Source: Dastarcus helophoroides | Taxonomy: Eukaryota > Arthropoda > Insecta > Coleoptera > Bothrideridae | Assembly (NCBI GenBank): GCA_028583605.1 | Contig: CM053327.1 | Span: 39,514,522-39,578,521, forward strand | Reading direction: 5' to 3' | Length of the DNA stretch: 64,000 bases | In this document: positions 34,384-47,670 of the stretch, piece after piece | Position numbering within the stretch: position 1 is the first letter of the stretch | Layout: each line of letters begins with the position of its first letter | Notes under the pieces: generated by a model | What the model saw: the letters and a program-made list of their open reading frames with translations, nothing else | Database searches by the model: none | Told to the model about the DNA's origin: nothing | Translations under genes and position numbers: made by a program

Positions 34384-37300
34384 ATGTACGTGTCCTACAC
34401 GGAGATCGTCCTAACCGGTTGTATATTAATACTGCCAGTGTTGTATGAAACTAGTCATGTATTCAGATATTACTTGAAATTCTTCATTTACTACGGCCTA
34501 TGCATAATGAATTCGATCGTTCTTATGCCGGCGCTTTGTTTGAAACCGAAAAATGTACGCAACTTCGTGTAAGTGCATTTCGCGTTAATTTGCGTTAAAC
34601 CGACGATTTAATTTTGGGGTTGTGAATTTTCAGCACGGCCGCAGCATTTTGCAAATTAGCCTCACCGCTCATCGGTGTGAAATGGACCTTGAGGGGCGAG
34701 GAGATTTTATCTCAAGACAAGTCTTTTGTCATAGTTTCTAATCATCAAAGTTCCTTGGACGTTTTAGGTGAGTGGAATTTGAGATATTTTAGTGGTGAAT
34801 TTGAAAATTTGGTTAATATCCTATTATTCGAAATGACGTATCCGGGAAATTTAGTTGGGGGTTAGTGTCTAACATATTAAACGATATAATAAAAGGATAA
34901 TTATTTTTAGAATCGTGCCTTACATGCAATCATACTTTCGATAATTCGGTAACAAATTAAATTAAACCTCCATTTAATTTGATTAAAAATCTGCTTCTAT
35001 TTAATTAGTAAACAGATTTCAGCTTTTATTGTTATGATGAGAGATTTTACCTGCTCAAAAGTGCTCTGGTACAAAATTCCTGGATCCTTTCAACGTACCA
35101 AACACAATGAAATTAATTTAACGTCGTCTAATGTCCAAGGATTCTGTAAAAGTCCCGTAATGTTTTCAACTTAAAACGAAATAAAATTGGGGTAGAAATC
35201 GCTTTCTTGTTATTAATAATGAATTTTCAAAATTGACAGATATCGCATCCGACAAATTTTTGAGTTGACAAGCCTAATTTTTAATTTTGAAGCTGTCAAA
35301 GATTCTTTATTTTACTGCCGACGCAACGAACGCAAAATAATCGATACTTAACTAAATCGATTGATTTTCTTGAAATTTCTTAAGTTATTTTAATAAAATG
35401 GCACGAAGGCGTAGAAAAGACATCGATTCAAAAAAAAAATGTTTTAAAAACTTCGACTTTTTTCGCGAAATTCTAAGATTAATGTCGAAATTTCGAAAAA
35501 AAGATCACAATTTTGAATTAAAAATAGCAATTACTGCTGCCAACTGTCGGGTGTTCTGAAAGATGATTAGGACGCAACTGTCATCTGTCTAACTTAACCA
35601 TAGAGCATACAAATTTCGAGATTAAGTTTTTCGACTTTTAAACTTAAAATTTCCATTTTAGTCTCGAAAATTTGAGATTAAAGCCGAAATTTAGTGCGAA
35701 ATTTCTACTTTCATCTGAAAGTTTGGAGAAAAAAGTCAAAATTGCAAGTTTAGGTCGAAATTTCGACTTTAATCTCGAAATTTCGACTTTTTTCCCCAAA
35801 TTTCGACTCTTTTCCCCAAATTTCGACTCTTTACCCCAAAATCCGGTGGATTTTCCAATCATTTTCTTCTATATAAACTTTTTCTGACAATTATTAACAC
35901 AACAACAACTAAATTAACTGGATAAGTCGAATCGTTCTTAAATAATTTTTCCGACTTTTCCGATGGATTTTCCGGCGGATTTTCCGTCTTTCGCTGAATT
36001 TTCCAAAAATGGCTTTCATAAAAACCTTATCTTGACAATTACGAACACAACAACAAAAAATCAACCCAATCAATCGAACCGATTTTCCGATTTTTCTGGA
36101 GGATTTTCAAAAAATTCCATTTCATACTAATCTGGTTCTGACAATCACGAACATTCTGATAATTACGAATACGACTAAAAAAAGCCAAATCGAGCCGTTT
36201 TCAAGTGATTTTCCGAGTTTTCCTGTGGATTTAAAAAAAAAAATTTTTCGTACAAATCTTGTCCTGACAGATATGAACAGAACGTAAAAAAATCAGTCAA
36301 ATTGGTCGAGTCGTTCTTAAATGATTTTTCCAACTTTTCCGGTGCATTTCCCAATTTTTTCGATGGATTTTCCACAAATTTCTTTCATGGAAAACTTGTC
36401 TTGACAATTATGAACAGAACAGCAGAAAATCAACCCAATCAACCGACCGAATTTGGCGATTTTTCCGGGGGATTTTCAAAAAAATTTCTTTCATACAAAC
36501 CTGGTCCTGACAATTACGAATATTTTGATAATTACGAATATAACAAAAAACAATAAGCCAAATCCGTCGAGCCGTTCTCAAGGGATTTTCCGAGTTTTCC
36601 TGTGGATTTTACAAAAAAATTCTTTCGTACAAATCTTATCCTGACAAATACGAACGCAACGAAAAAAATCTGTCAAATTGTTCGAGTCGCTCCTAAATGA
36701 TTTTTCCGAGTTTTCCGGTGCATTTCCCAATTTTTTCGGTGGATTTTCGAAAAATTTCTTCTATGGAAACCTTGTCTTGACAATTATGAATAGAACAGCA
36801 AAAAATCAACCCAATCAACCGACCGGATTTTCCGATTTTTCCGGGGGATTTTCAAATTATTTTCTTTCATACAAACCTGGTCCTGACAATTACAAACATT
36901 TTGATAATTACGAATATAACAAAAAACAATAAGCCAAATCCGTCGAGCCGTTCTCAAGTGATTTTCCGAGTTTTCCTGTGGATTTTACAAAAAAATTCTT
37001 TCGTACAAATCTTGCCCTGACAAAAACGAACGCAATGAAGAAAAAATGGGTCAAATTGGTGGAGTCGTTCCTAAATGATTTTTCCGACTTTTCCGGTGCA
37101 TTTTCCAATTTTTTTTGAATGATTTTCCAAAAATTGTTTTTATGGAAACCTTGTCTTGACAATTATGAATAGAACAGCAGAAAATTAACCCAATCACCCG
37201 ACCGGACTTTGCGATTTTTCGGGGGATTTTCAAAAAATTTTCTTTTATAAAAACCTGGTCCTGACAATTACGCACATTTTGATAATTATGAATATAACAA

Positions 37301-40300
37301 CAAACAAAAAGCCAAATCCGTCGAGCCGTTCTCAGCTGATTTTCCGTGTTTTCCGGTGGATTTTACAAAAAACTTCTTTTATACGAAGTTTGTCCTGACA
37401 AATACGAACGCAACAAAAAAAGTTGTCAAATCGATTGAGCCGTTCTCAAGTGATTTCTCCCACTTTTCCGGCGGATTTTCCGACTTTTCCGGTAGGTTCT
37501 CCAAGAATGTATTTCATGGAAACCTTGTCTTAACAATTACGACCCCAAAAACAAAGAATCAATCCAATCAACCGCACCGATTTTCCGATTTATCCGAAAA
37601 ATTTTACAAAATTTTCTTTTATGCAAACCTCATCCCGACAATTACGAACATTCTGATGATTACGAATACAACAAAAAACAAAAAGACAAATCGATCGAGC
37701 CGTTCCCAAGTGATTTTCCGAGTTTTCCCGCTGATTAAAAAAAATTGTCTTTCATACGAATCTCGTCCTGATAACTACGAACGCAATAAAAAAAATCAGC
37801 CAAATCGGTCGAGTCGTTCTCAAGTGATTTCTCCGACTTTTCCGACTTAAGCCGTTCCCAAGTGATTTTCCGAGTTTTCCGGTGGATTTTACAAACATTC
37901 TCTTTCATACGAATCTTGTCCTGACAAATACCAATGCAACAACAAAAAAATCGAGCTGTTCTCAAGTGATTTCTCAGACTTTTCCGGTGGATTTTCCGAC
38001 TTTTTTGGTAGGTTCTCCAAGTTTTTATTTCATGGAAACCTTGTCTTGACAATTACGACCCCAAAAACAAAGAATCAATCCATTCAATTGAACCGATTTT
38101 TCCGGAGAATTTTACAAAATTTTCTTTCATGCAATCCCAATCCCGATAATTACGAACATTCTGATGATTATGAATACAACAAAAAACAAAAATCCAAATC
38201 GATCGAGCCGTTCCATGTGATTTTCCGAGTTTTCCGGTGGATTTTACAAAAATTTTCTTTCATACGAATCTCGTCCTGACAAATACGAACGCAACCAAAA
38301 AAATCAGCCAAATCGGTCGAGTCGTTCTCAAGTAATTTCACCGACTTTTCCGACACGAGCCGTTCCCAAGTGATTTTCCGAGTTTTCCGGTGGATTTTAT
38401 AAACATTCTCTTTCATACGAATCTTGTGCTGACAAATACGAAGGTAACAAAAAAAATCGGCCAAATCGGTCGAGCCGTTCTCAAGTGATTTTTCCGAATT
38501 TTCCAGTGTATTTTCCAAAGATTTTCATTCATACAAACCGAGTTCTAACAATTAGCAACATCCTGACAATTAAGAACGCAAAAAAATTAAGTTAAGTCTA
38601 CCGAAGCGATTTTCCGACTTTTCCGGTGGATTTTCCAACAATTTTCATTCATACAAACCTTGTCCTGACAATTATGAATACAACAATGAAAAAATCAGTT
38701 GGATAAGTCGAATCGTTCTCAAGTGATTTTCCGACTTTTCTGGTGGATTTTCCAAGCAATTTCCTTCATACAAAACTTGCTCTTGACAATTATCATTACA
38801 AATTACATTCTGACAGTTACGAACACAACAAAAAGTCAAATCGATCGAGCCGTTTCCAGCTGGATAGGTCAATCGTTCACAAGTGATTTTCCGACTTTTC
38901 TAGTGGACTTTCCAAGCTTTTTTTTTTCATACTAACCTTGTCCTGACAATCCTGAGAGTTACGAATGCAACAAAAAATCAGCCAAATCGATTAAACGGAT
39001 TTTCCGATTTTTTTGGTGGATTTTCCAAAAATTTTCCTTTATACAAACATTTTTCTGACAATTATGAATACAAGAACAAATATTAGGTGGATAAGTCGAG
39101 CCGTTCTCAAGTGATTTTCCGATTTTTCTGGTGGATTTTCCAATAATTTTCAATCGGCCAATGACAGTAAAAATGTCGAGAAAAATATTTTTTTGGAAAT
39201 TTCTAGAAAAATCTTGAAAACTTCAAGTTGTTTCTCCCAAATTCAAATTTTCATAGTTTACTATAGATTAGAAAAATGGAAATTTTGGAAATAATTGTAA
39301 AAATCAATTTTCATTTGTTTTCTTCAGATTCGAAGTTTTTATTTCAAATTTTTACTTTCTTATTACAATACCGATTGAAAATCGGTCGAAATTTTCAGAT
39401 GAAAATCGTAATATTGGAGAAAATTCCGAATTAAGAAAAGAATCTCTTAAACTTTATATTTCAACTTGACTCTAAATATTTATTTCGAAATATTGGGTAG
39501 GTAAAGTCAAAGTCGAAAAAAAAATATTTCAGAATTATCGAATTTGAATAAGGTCGAAATTTTGAGAACAGATCGAAATTTTTCGTCAAATATTTTAAAA
39601 AATTTCGAATTAAGTTTCGACTTTTTTTTTTGATAAATTCAACTTGTTTTAAACTTTCAACTTTTTAAAAATATTCGACTTTTTTCTCGAAATTTCAACA
39701 GTTTTTTTTCAACATTCATTTTTTCAAAATTTCGCTATGTTTGTTAAACTTTGGTTCTTTCCGGAAATTGTAGCTTTTTAATTTTTTATTATTTATTACT
39801 TATATATTTTTATTTCATCAGTTAATCTTTTCAACTTCGTCTTTTTTCAAAATTTTGTTATTTTTCTTAAAGTTAAAGTTGGCTCCTTTTGAAAAGTTCT
39901 GCTTTTTTAAATTAATTTCAATTTTTTATTATTTTATATCTCTTTTTATTTCGTTATTAATACTAATAAATCTTTTACTTTTCAATAGTTTTGTAAAATT
40001 TGCATCATAAATTTCATAAACCGAGTGTATTGATCGATGTAAGTAACCGGCGGAGCAGAAATATAGAATGGATAGTTTATTACGAAGTGAGAACTACAGA
40101 AATTGTTTGAAGCGCGTTTTATTTGATAAATGTTACAAAACACTTGAAAGAAAAACGAAATGCACTTGACTCGTGTTTACTATTTCCAAACTCGAAAACT
40201 CGATAAAAATAATCCTGGTAGGTGAAAATGCAGAAGCACATGATAACGATTTTTGTTTGTAATGTCGGGTAAACGCGAGGTTACGAGATAAAGTATTGGG

Positions 40301-43300
40301 GTTAAGCATTTTTATTATATTTTTTTTTATCAGACAACACGGTGAAAAAATGTCAAAAACATGTTTAAACGCTAATTACACGCCATAAACAAAATAATCA
40401 ATAAAGCTAGAACATTTTCCTATCGTTAATAATTCATAAAGGATTGTTCTGTCTAATAATTTTTTTAGTTTTCGGTGTAAAGCACGCCCGATTAAAAAAA
40501 CTAGAATTGCCATTAGTTAGGATGTCCTTGCATTGTACAAGCTAAAAACAATACTTCGATGTGTTTTATTATTTAAACTTAATGTTATGTTAGCGATTCA
40601 ATAAATTTTATTTTATTACAGATGTCTTCGCGATGAATACGAACGCGCAATCCATACTTTGCGCCCATTAAACCTATAATTTGCATAATAATCGAATTTT
40701 CGTTATTAATAATCAAATTTAAGGTCATCAAAGTGACATTTTAGATACTCATCTTTTAGATCTCGACATAGAATCCGAATCTGACATGGACGATTTCCGT
40801 TTGGGCTTTTAGTTAAAAAAAAAAATGAAAAAAAAGCCGAAATTTAAAACGATATTTTCAGAACAATCGAAATTTTCAAAAAAGGTGAAGTGTTACAAAA
40901 GAATCGATATTTGGTCCTTTTCTATCTTAACTTTTTTTTGAAAAGTTCTGAAATTTTAATTTATGATTTTTCGAATTTTTGGAGAAGTCAATATTTTCAA
41001 TATTCGAAAGTTTCAAAAAGTAGAAATTTTTGTAAGAAGACCAAAATGATCAACAAAAAACTGAATTTTAAAAAGATTTTACTTGAAGATTGCTGTGTTT
41101 TTTTACAAATAAGTTAAAATTTTGAAAATACGTGATATTTTGAAGTCAGTTAAAGGTGGACATTTAAAAAAGTCGACATTTTTAAAACAAAAATAAAAAA
41201 TTGCAAAAAGTCCAAATTAAAAAGAAGTGGATCACAATTTCTACAAACTTTGAGAAAATTTCGAAAGTTTTAAAGTCAAACTTTTCAAAAATGACAAAAT
41301 TTAGCTCAAAGTGGATTTATTTCAATTCAGTTTCTAAATTTTGACTTCTTCTCAAAACTTTGACTTTTCCCTCGGAATTTTGAGAAATAAGCACCGCCAA
41401 AGAATGTTTTAAATTGCTTTTAAAAAGGTTAACTTCTCTCTCTCTCTTTCTCTCTTTCTTTTTTTTTTTTTGAAAAGAAGCCGAATGAATAGAAAAAAGT
41501 TAAAAAGTTGAAACATTTTGAACAAATCGAATTTAAAAACAGTCAGATTCGAAAAAAAATTGAAATTTTGAGTTGAAATTTAAAAAAAGGCAACATTTTC
41601 AACAATTATTTTTAAAATTAAGGTCAAAAATTGAAGTTTTTAACACTTCGTGGTGAATTCAAAATATTGTAACGCAATGTAAATAGATGGAATAGAATTT
41701 AGTGTATAGATATTAGTGTAATCAATTCGAACCGATAAAGCCCGCAACAATATTCATAACTAGAACTAGTTATGAATATCGCAGAATTCCACTTCGTAAG
41801 GGTTAGAAATGTCAATGTAGAATTTTTTCAAAAAAAAGTCAAAATTTTCAAAAAAATATCAAAACTTCGAGGTGAATTCACAATATTTATAACTACTTAT
41901 GAATATTGAAGAATTCCACTTCGTAAGTATTAGAAATGTCAATTAATTTAAAATATTAAAAAAAAAATTGAAATACTGAAAAGGAAATTTTCAAAAAAAG
42001 TTGAAAATTTCAAAAAATAGAATGTGTCACAAGGACAAAAGTTATAAAAAAGTAAAAAATTCCAAAATATTAAAATATATCTAAATAAGACAGAATTTTG
42101 AAGAATTTGGAGAAGCTGAAATTTTCAAAGGGTCAACATTTTAAAAAAAGTTCGAAATTTTCAAAATAAAGTCAAAATTTCGAGAAGAAAAATGAAATTT
42201 TGGAAGTCAAACGAAGCAAGATCGACTTTGTAAAAAAAAACAGGAATTCAATATGTCGAAATTTTCAATAAAAATCGAATTCTTCGAAAGTCAGAATTTT
42301 CGAAAAAGTGACTTAAGAATTCTTTCTCTTTTTTCACATAGAGGAAGACGTGGGTAGTTTACATAGAAAATGAAAGAAGGTTGTTTACTTTTTCCAGTTT
42401 TATTATTAATTTGGGACCGTTTGGAATAGTTTTCCGGGATAAAACGTGTCCTAATAGTAACCCCGCCTTGCAAAGTATGTCCATACCAATTTTCGTCAAA
42501 ATAGTTTCAGTAATTGAGCCAGAAAAGCGGGCAAACAGGCGGACAAACACACTTTCGCATTTATACTATGTTAGAATTAGGATATTTTTTGTTAAATATA
42601 GTTTACAAGTTACGAAGTGATAACGTAATTTGTACTTTTTTTTTAGAAAGCGTATAATTATTGACAATCGCTATTGTTGCTATTTGCGCTATTTTCGTCG
42701 TCCTAATTTACATTTCTAGGCGATAAATTTTGAGAACAATTAATTATCTTGGGGTGAACTTTGCTATTTATTTTCCTATGAATAAGTATTTGAACTTTGA
42801 TAAAAACACTTTCGAGTTTTCGCGGGTACTTGGATGACGCAATCGAATAAATTACAATTCGATTAATGGCTCATTTCGTCGACGGACACGCTTTGCCAAA
42901 CCGACAAAAAATGCCAATTATTCTGCCCTAAAAACCCGCTGGTGGCTTTTGCGCCACCATTCTATTTATCGGTTGGTAATTACGGCGTTCCGTCATCATA
43001 TTGTGCCGCAACAAAGCCGAAGCCGGGAAAATTTTTGTACGGAACGCCCCGCTAACGTGCACAGCCTTAGAAATGCACCGAGCGGGGGTTCATGTAGTAT
43101 TTAAAGAAAACCTTGCCATTTCAAGGATATAGGAAGTTCCGCACCGGGATAACGTGCACGAAGCACGAACGAGAAATGCGGTGAAATTTTTCCCATTGCT
43201 TACTCGCCACATCGCATCGCTCAAATTAAAACATCCGGCGTTGGCCCCGAAGACTTGTGACTCTTTAATTTAATTAAGCTCATTTTCAATTGCTATCGGT

Positions 43301-44537
43301 TAGGTGTTGAAATAACAAAGCGTTTACTAAATCTACGAGTCGATATTTGTTGACAAGTTTAAATAATTAATGTATTCCAATTTAGAAGCTTCTCTGTTCG
43401 ATATTTATCGGAGAAGCAAAGTCAATAATTTTATTCAGATAACTTTGATTAGCAGATTTGAATGACGTTTGTCCAAAAATTCTTATTACATGATAACGAA
43501 GGCTTCCACGGCCAGAGTCAGTACAGGATATACTTTTTCCGGGATTGGACCGTGTCGAAGAACTACTAAAAGTGTTCGACGTTTCGACACCATGAAGAAG
43601 CCCCCTACGGTGGTGGGCGAAACGTCGAACACTTTTAGTAGTTCTTTGACACGGTCCAATCCCGAAAGAACTATATCCTATTCTTATTACATATTTAGTT
43701 GAATTGTTTCCAATAAAATCACTCAGATATTACTCAATGCAGATGACGTCGATGCATCTTTTGCTAATCGTTTAAGATTAGTGCGCTTGAAAATGCCAGT
43801 TCTGCTGGCGAAATACGTATCGCGTAATTATTTATTTAATTGCCGATGTGGTAAAGGGGTGAAACCTTCTTTGGACAGATATTACTTGTAAATAAAATCA
43901 CTAAGTCACTTATAAATATTCACTAACGACAACTTATTTCAGGTATGTTCGATTTTTGGCACGTAATGGGCAAATGCACGGCCATAGCCAAAAAGGAACT
44001 ATTTTACGTTTGGCCCTTCGGTCTGAGCGCCTGGTTATGCGGCCTGATATTCATCCCGCGGCTGCAAGCGGACAAATCTAAAAAAATAATGAACGAAGCG
44101 GCGGAAATGGTCAAAAAAGACAACGTAAACAGCATCTCTGTTTAATTTCACCAACTAAATACCTAATTTTCAGGCGAAATTGTGGGTGTTTCCCGAGGGA
44201 ACGAGACACAACGACGGGCAAATACATGAATTTAAAAAAGGTGCCTTTCATCTAGCAATAAACTCGCAACTCCCCATTTTGCCGGTGGTTTTCAGTCAGT
44301 ATTACTTTTTGGATTCGACTAATAAACGATTCGACCGAGGTATGGTGATTGCTTTATTAATAAATTTTTTAAATTGCGTTTCTTACAGGAAAGGTGATTG
44401 TGACCGCTTTACCTCCTATTTCGACAGAGGGTAAAACCGTGGCGGACATTGACGACTTAATTAAAGAAACCAAAGAGAAAATGACTTCGGTGTTTCACGA
44501 AGTCAACAAGGAAGTGAAGGCTTCGATCAAGGGCTGA
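34384..44537 (+). CDS. 1-acyl-sn-glycerol-3-phosphate acyltransferase, copy 1 (271 aa, five exons)
   Basis: Exons 34384-34568, 34634-34767, 43943-44124, 44174-44339, 44389-44537 (185, 134, 182, 166, 149 nt; total 816 = 271 codons plus stop). This is a PlsC-family enzyme that adds a second acyl chain to lysophosphatidic acid, giving phosphatidic acid at the ER membrane. An N-terminal hydrophobic segment (residues about 9-25) and a second one (35-55) precede the catalytic motif NHQSSLD (NHx4D). GLIFIPRLQADKSKKIM, FPEGTRH (motif III) and LPILPVVF (motif IV) follow in order. Length is typical for animal AGPAT1/2 type enzymes. The start at 34384 matches the paralogue's start residue for residue (MYVSYTEI versus MNVSLAEI). 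Intron 2 is 9.2 kb and packed with repeats; the others are 49-65 bp. AATAAA at about 44940. Which AGPAT number it is I cannot say. Confidence 0.95.
34768..36000. other. Start of AGPAT intron 2
   Basis: AT-rich intron sequence. 35640-35830 is a short TTTCGACTTT / CTCGAAATTT low-complexity block with inverted-repeat character. No gene. Confidence 0.5.
36000..39155 (+). repeat. About 130-bp satellite array in AGPAT intron 2
   Basis: About two dozen diverged units. Each has GAGCCGTTCTCAAGTGATTT, then TTTTCCGGTGGATTTT, then TTTCATACAAACCT and CCTGACAATTACGAAC. Spacing of the CTGACAA marker is mostly 110-150 bp (for example 36135, 36264, 36400, 36507, 36640, 36775, 36885, 37014). Pairs of units form higher-order repeats in places. 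Confidence 0.92.
39156..42330. other. AT-rich intron sequence, AGPAT intron 2
   Basis: Mostly TTCGAAATTTT low-complexity sequence. 40000-40800 is less repetitive with no open frame. There is a CT-rich run at 41430-41475 and a perfect 14-bp-arm palindrome at 41750-41779. A short direct repeat with the motif GAATTCCACTTCGTAAG is at 41783 and 41906. Confidence 0.5.
42380..42600 (+). mobile_element. RTE-like non-LTR retrotransposon 3' tail fragment
   Basis: The order ATTTTCGTCAAAATAG, TTCAGTAATTGAGCC, a GGCAAACAGGCGGACAAACA stretch, CTTTCGCATTTATA and TTAGAATTAGGATA is the familiar conserved 3' end of insect RTE-clade elements and derived SINEs. Only the tail is present. This is recognition by pattern, not by alignment. 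Confidence 0.5.
42640..43460. other. Apparently unique GC-balanced island in AGPAT intron 2
   Basis: Unlike the rest of the intron, about 42840-43260 is near 45 % GC, without tandem structure and without a long open frame. It could be a regulatory element, an alternative promoter or a remnant of a larger element. Confidence 0.45.
43525..43679. repeat. Inverted repeat with 62-bp arms and a 31-bp loop
   Basis: Left arm 43525-43586 and right arm 43618-43679 match as reverse complements at nearly every position (differences near the outer ends plus one internal). The loop reads ACACCATGAAGAAGCCCCCT then ACGGTGGTGGG. The inner junction CGAAACGTCGAAC resembles the ends of Penelope-like elements. 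Confidence 0.85.
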
Positions 44538-45560
44538 AATTTTCTAGTCATTGTTGTATATATTTTGTCAAATTTGTGAATTTTTGATACGATTTGTTTG
44601 TAATTTTTGGCACTTAGCAGATTGGATATCACTTTTTTAACTAATTCAAAGTGCCTTTTGTATTTTTTTAACTTTGTAATTTTTTATTTGTGAGAAATCA
44701 GTTACCACCTAGTTTTAGCGAATTTTATATTTTTTATAAAACAAATTTTACCAAACGTATCCACTACTGTACGTTATTAGTTGATGCAACTGATTGTAAT
44801 GTTTTAATTAAACGTAAGTTTTGTCTTTTGTCATAGTGCAATGTTACATTTTGTTTTTTTTGTGTCTAATTTGACTAAGCGGTATTAGAATGTAATAATA
44901 ATAGGCTAAGATTTCATGTGATCAACATATAAATATTTAAATAAAAGTTATCTATTCATTTCAAGAATTTACTTACATGTCAGCTGCCACATTTCAAAAC
45001 ACAGTGACCAACATTTTGTTTTTAAATAGTTTTTAATTCCTCTCAACGTTGATTTTATTCAATCAACGCCCTCAAATATCGAGTTGCTTCTACGTCTTTG
45101 CAACAGAATAAAACTTCTATTTACGAACGAATAGGATACAGAAACACCTTTTTAAGTGCCAAAACTTTAAAGTTTTTTTTCGTTTTTCTCGAAATGTTAA
45201 TAAAACAGATTCGGTGTTTCGAAATGTGGCCAATTTTCTTTTCATTTCTAAATATGTATATACCAAGTTTCACTTAAAACGTAACATTTCAAAATTTAAA
45301 TTTCAACCTCTCCAAATTACGAAATTAATTAAATTAATGAAGGAACTGATAAATTTTTAAAAAACTGACAATTTTAGATAAAACAGCTTTTTTTTTGATA
45401 TCTAAATGAAAGCTAAACTTTCAAATGAATATATTTTCGAGGAAATTTTGCAATTTTGTGAAAACAGTTGTAATTTTCGAAAAAACTTCAATTTCAAGAA
45501 ACCAGTTGACATTTTCAAACGCGTTTTCCCAGAATTTTTTATTTAAATCTTAACATACCT
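44538..45560. other. AGPAT copy 1 3' UTR and spacer
   Basis: 3' UTR with a polyadenylation signal near 44940, then AT-rich sequence running into the 72-bp satellite. No gene seen. Confidence 0.6.
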
Positions 45561-47670
45561 AATCTTGAAACTTTGAGAAAACGTTTTTCTAAATCCTATC
45601 TTTCACAAAATCTCCGAACATCGAAATTCTTTTTTTTTAATTGAAATTTCGCCTTTCTAGCAACTACTTTTCACACAATCTTCAAATATCGAAATTCTCC
45701 TCTTTTTTTAATTGAAAGTTTGCTTTTCTAAGGACTATCTTTCGCGAAATCCCCAAACATGGAAATTTTTCTTTTTTTAAATTGAAATTTCGCTTTTCTA
45801 AGGATTATCTTTCGAAAAATCTCCAAACATCGAAATTCTTCCTTTTTCTTAATTAAAATTTCGCTTTTATAAGAACTATCTTTCACAAAATCTCCAAACA
45901 TCGAAATTCCCCTTTTTTTAATTGAAATTTCACTTTTCTAAGAGCTGTCTTTTACAAAATCTCCAAACATCGAAATTCTTCTTTTTTCTTAATTGAAATT
46001 TCGCTTTTCTAAGTACTATCATTTGTAAAATTTCCAAACATCGAAATTCTTTTTTCTTAATTAAAATTTCGCTTTTACAAGAAATATCTTTCACAAAATA
46101 GCCAAACATCAAAATTATTCTTTATTTTATATGAAATTTCGCTTTTCTAAGAACTATGTTTCACAAAATCCCAAAACATCGAAATTCTACTTTTTTTAAA
46201 TTAAAATTTCGATTTTCTAAGAAGTACCTTTCATACAATCTCCAAACATGGAAATTATTCCTTTTTTTTTAATTGAAATTACGTTTTTCTAAGAATTATC
46301 CTTCGCAAAATCTTCAAACATCGAAATTCTTTTTTTTTTAAATTGAAATTTTGCTTTCCCAACAACTATCTTTCACAACATCCCCAAACATCGAAATTCT
46401 TCTTTTTTTTTAAATTGAAATTTCGCTATTCTATCTTTCACAAAATCTCCAAACATCGAAATTCTTCTTTTTTTCATTGAAATTTCGCTTTTCGAAGTAC
46501 TATCTTTCGCAAAATCCCTAAACACGGAAATTCTTCTTTTTTTAAATTGAACTTTCGCTTTTCTAAGAACTATCTTTCACAAAATCTCCAAACATCGAAA
46601 TGCTCCTTTTTTTAAATTAAAATTTCGCTTTTCTAACAACTATCTGTCACAAAATCCCCAACCATCGAAATTCTTCTTTTTTTTTTAAATTGAAATTTCG
46701 CTTTTCTAAGAACTATCTTTTACAAAATCTCCAAACGAAATTCCCCTTTTTTTAAATTGAAATTTTACTTTTCTAAAAACTATTTTTCACAAAATCTCCA
46801 AACATTGAGGTTCTCCTTCTTTTTAATTGAAATTTTGCTTTTTTAAGAACTATCTTTCACAAAATCTCCAAACATCGAAATTCTCCTTTTTTAAAATTGA
46901 AATTTCGCTTCTCTAACAAATATCTTTCACAAAATTACCAAACATCGAAATTCTTCTTTTTTCTTAATTAAAGTTTCGCTTTTATAAGAACTATCTTTTA
47001 CAAAATATCCAAACATCGAAATAATCCTTTATATTTAAATGAAATTTCGCTTTTCTAAGAACTATGTTTTACAAAATCCCAAAACATCGATATTCTCCTT
47101 TTTTTAATTAAAATTTCGATTTTCTAAGAACTACCTTTCATACAATCTTTAAACATGGAAATTAACCTTTTTTAATTGAAATTTCGCTTTTCTAAGAATT
47201 ATCTTTTACAAAATCCCCAAACATGGAAATTCTTCTTTTTTTTTAAATTGAAATTTCGCTTTTCTATGAACTATCTTTTACAAAATCTTCAAACATCGAA
47301 ATTCTCCTTTTTTTAAATTGAAATTTCGCTTCTCTAACAACTAACTTTTACAAAATCCCCAAACATCGAAAATCTTCTTTTTTTAAATTGAAATTTTGCG
47401 TTTCTAAAAACTATCTTTCGCAAAATCTCCAAAAATCGAAATTCTTCTTTTTTCTTAATTAAAATTTCGCTTTTATAAGAACTATCTTATACAAAATATC
47501 CAAACATCAATTTATTTTATACGAAATTTCGCTTTTCTAAGAACTATGTTTCACAAAATCCCCAAACATCTAAATTCTTCTTTTTTTTAGTTGAAATTTC
47601 GCTTTTTTAAGAACTATCTTTCACAAAACCTCCAAACATCGAAATTCTCCTTTTTTTAATTGAAATTTCG
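45560..47670 (+). repeat. 72-bp satellite array
   Basis: About 28 units of roughly 70-75 bp, each with TTTCGCTTTTCTAAGAACTA, then TCTTTCACAAAATCTCCAAA, then CATCGAAATTCTTC and a T-rich run. Units differ by point changes, and certain unit orders are recognisable (see 60784-61073). Confidence 0.95.

Noticed and set aside
36000..39155. Regular repeats with spacer-like variation, considered as a CRISPR-like array
   Set aside because: Units are diverged head-to-tail satellite copies without constant repeats and unique spacers, and the genome is eukaryotic.
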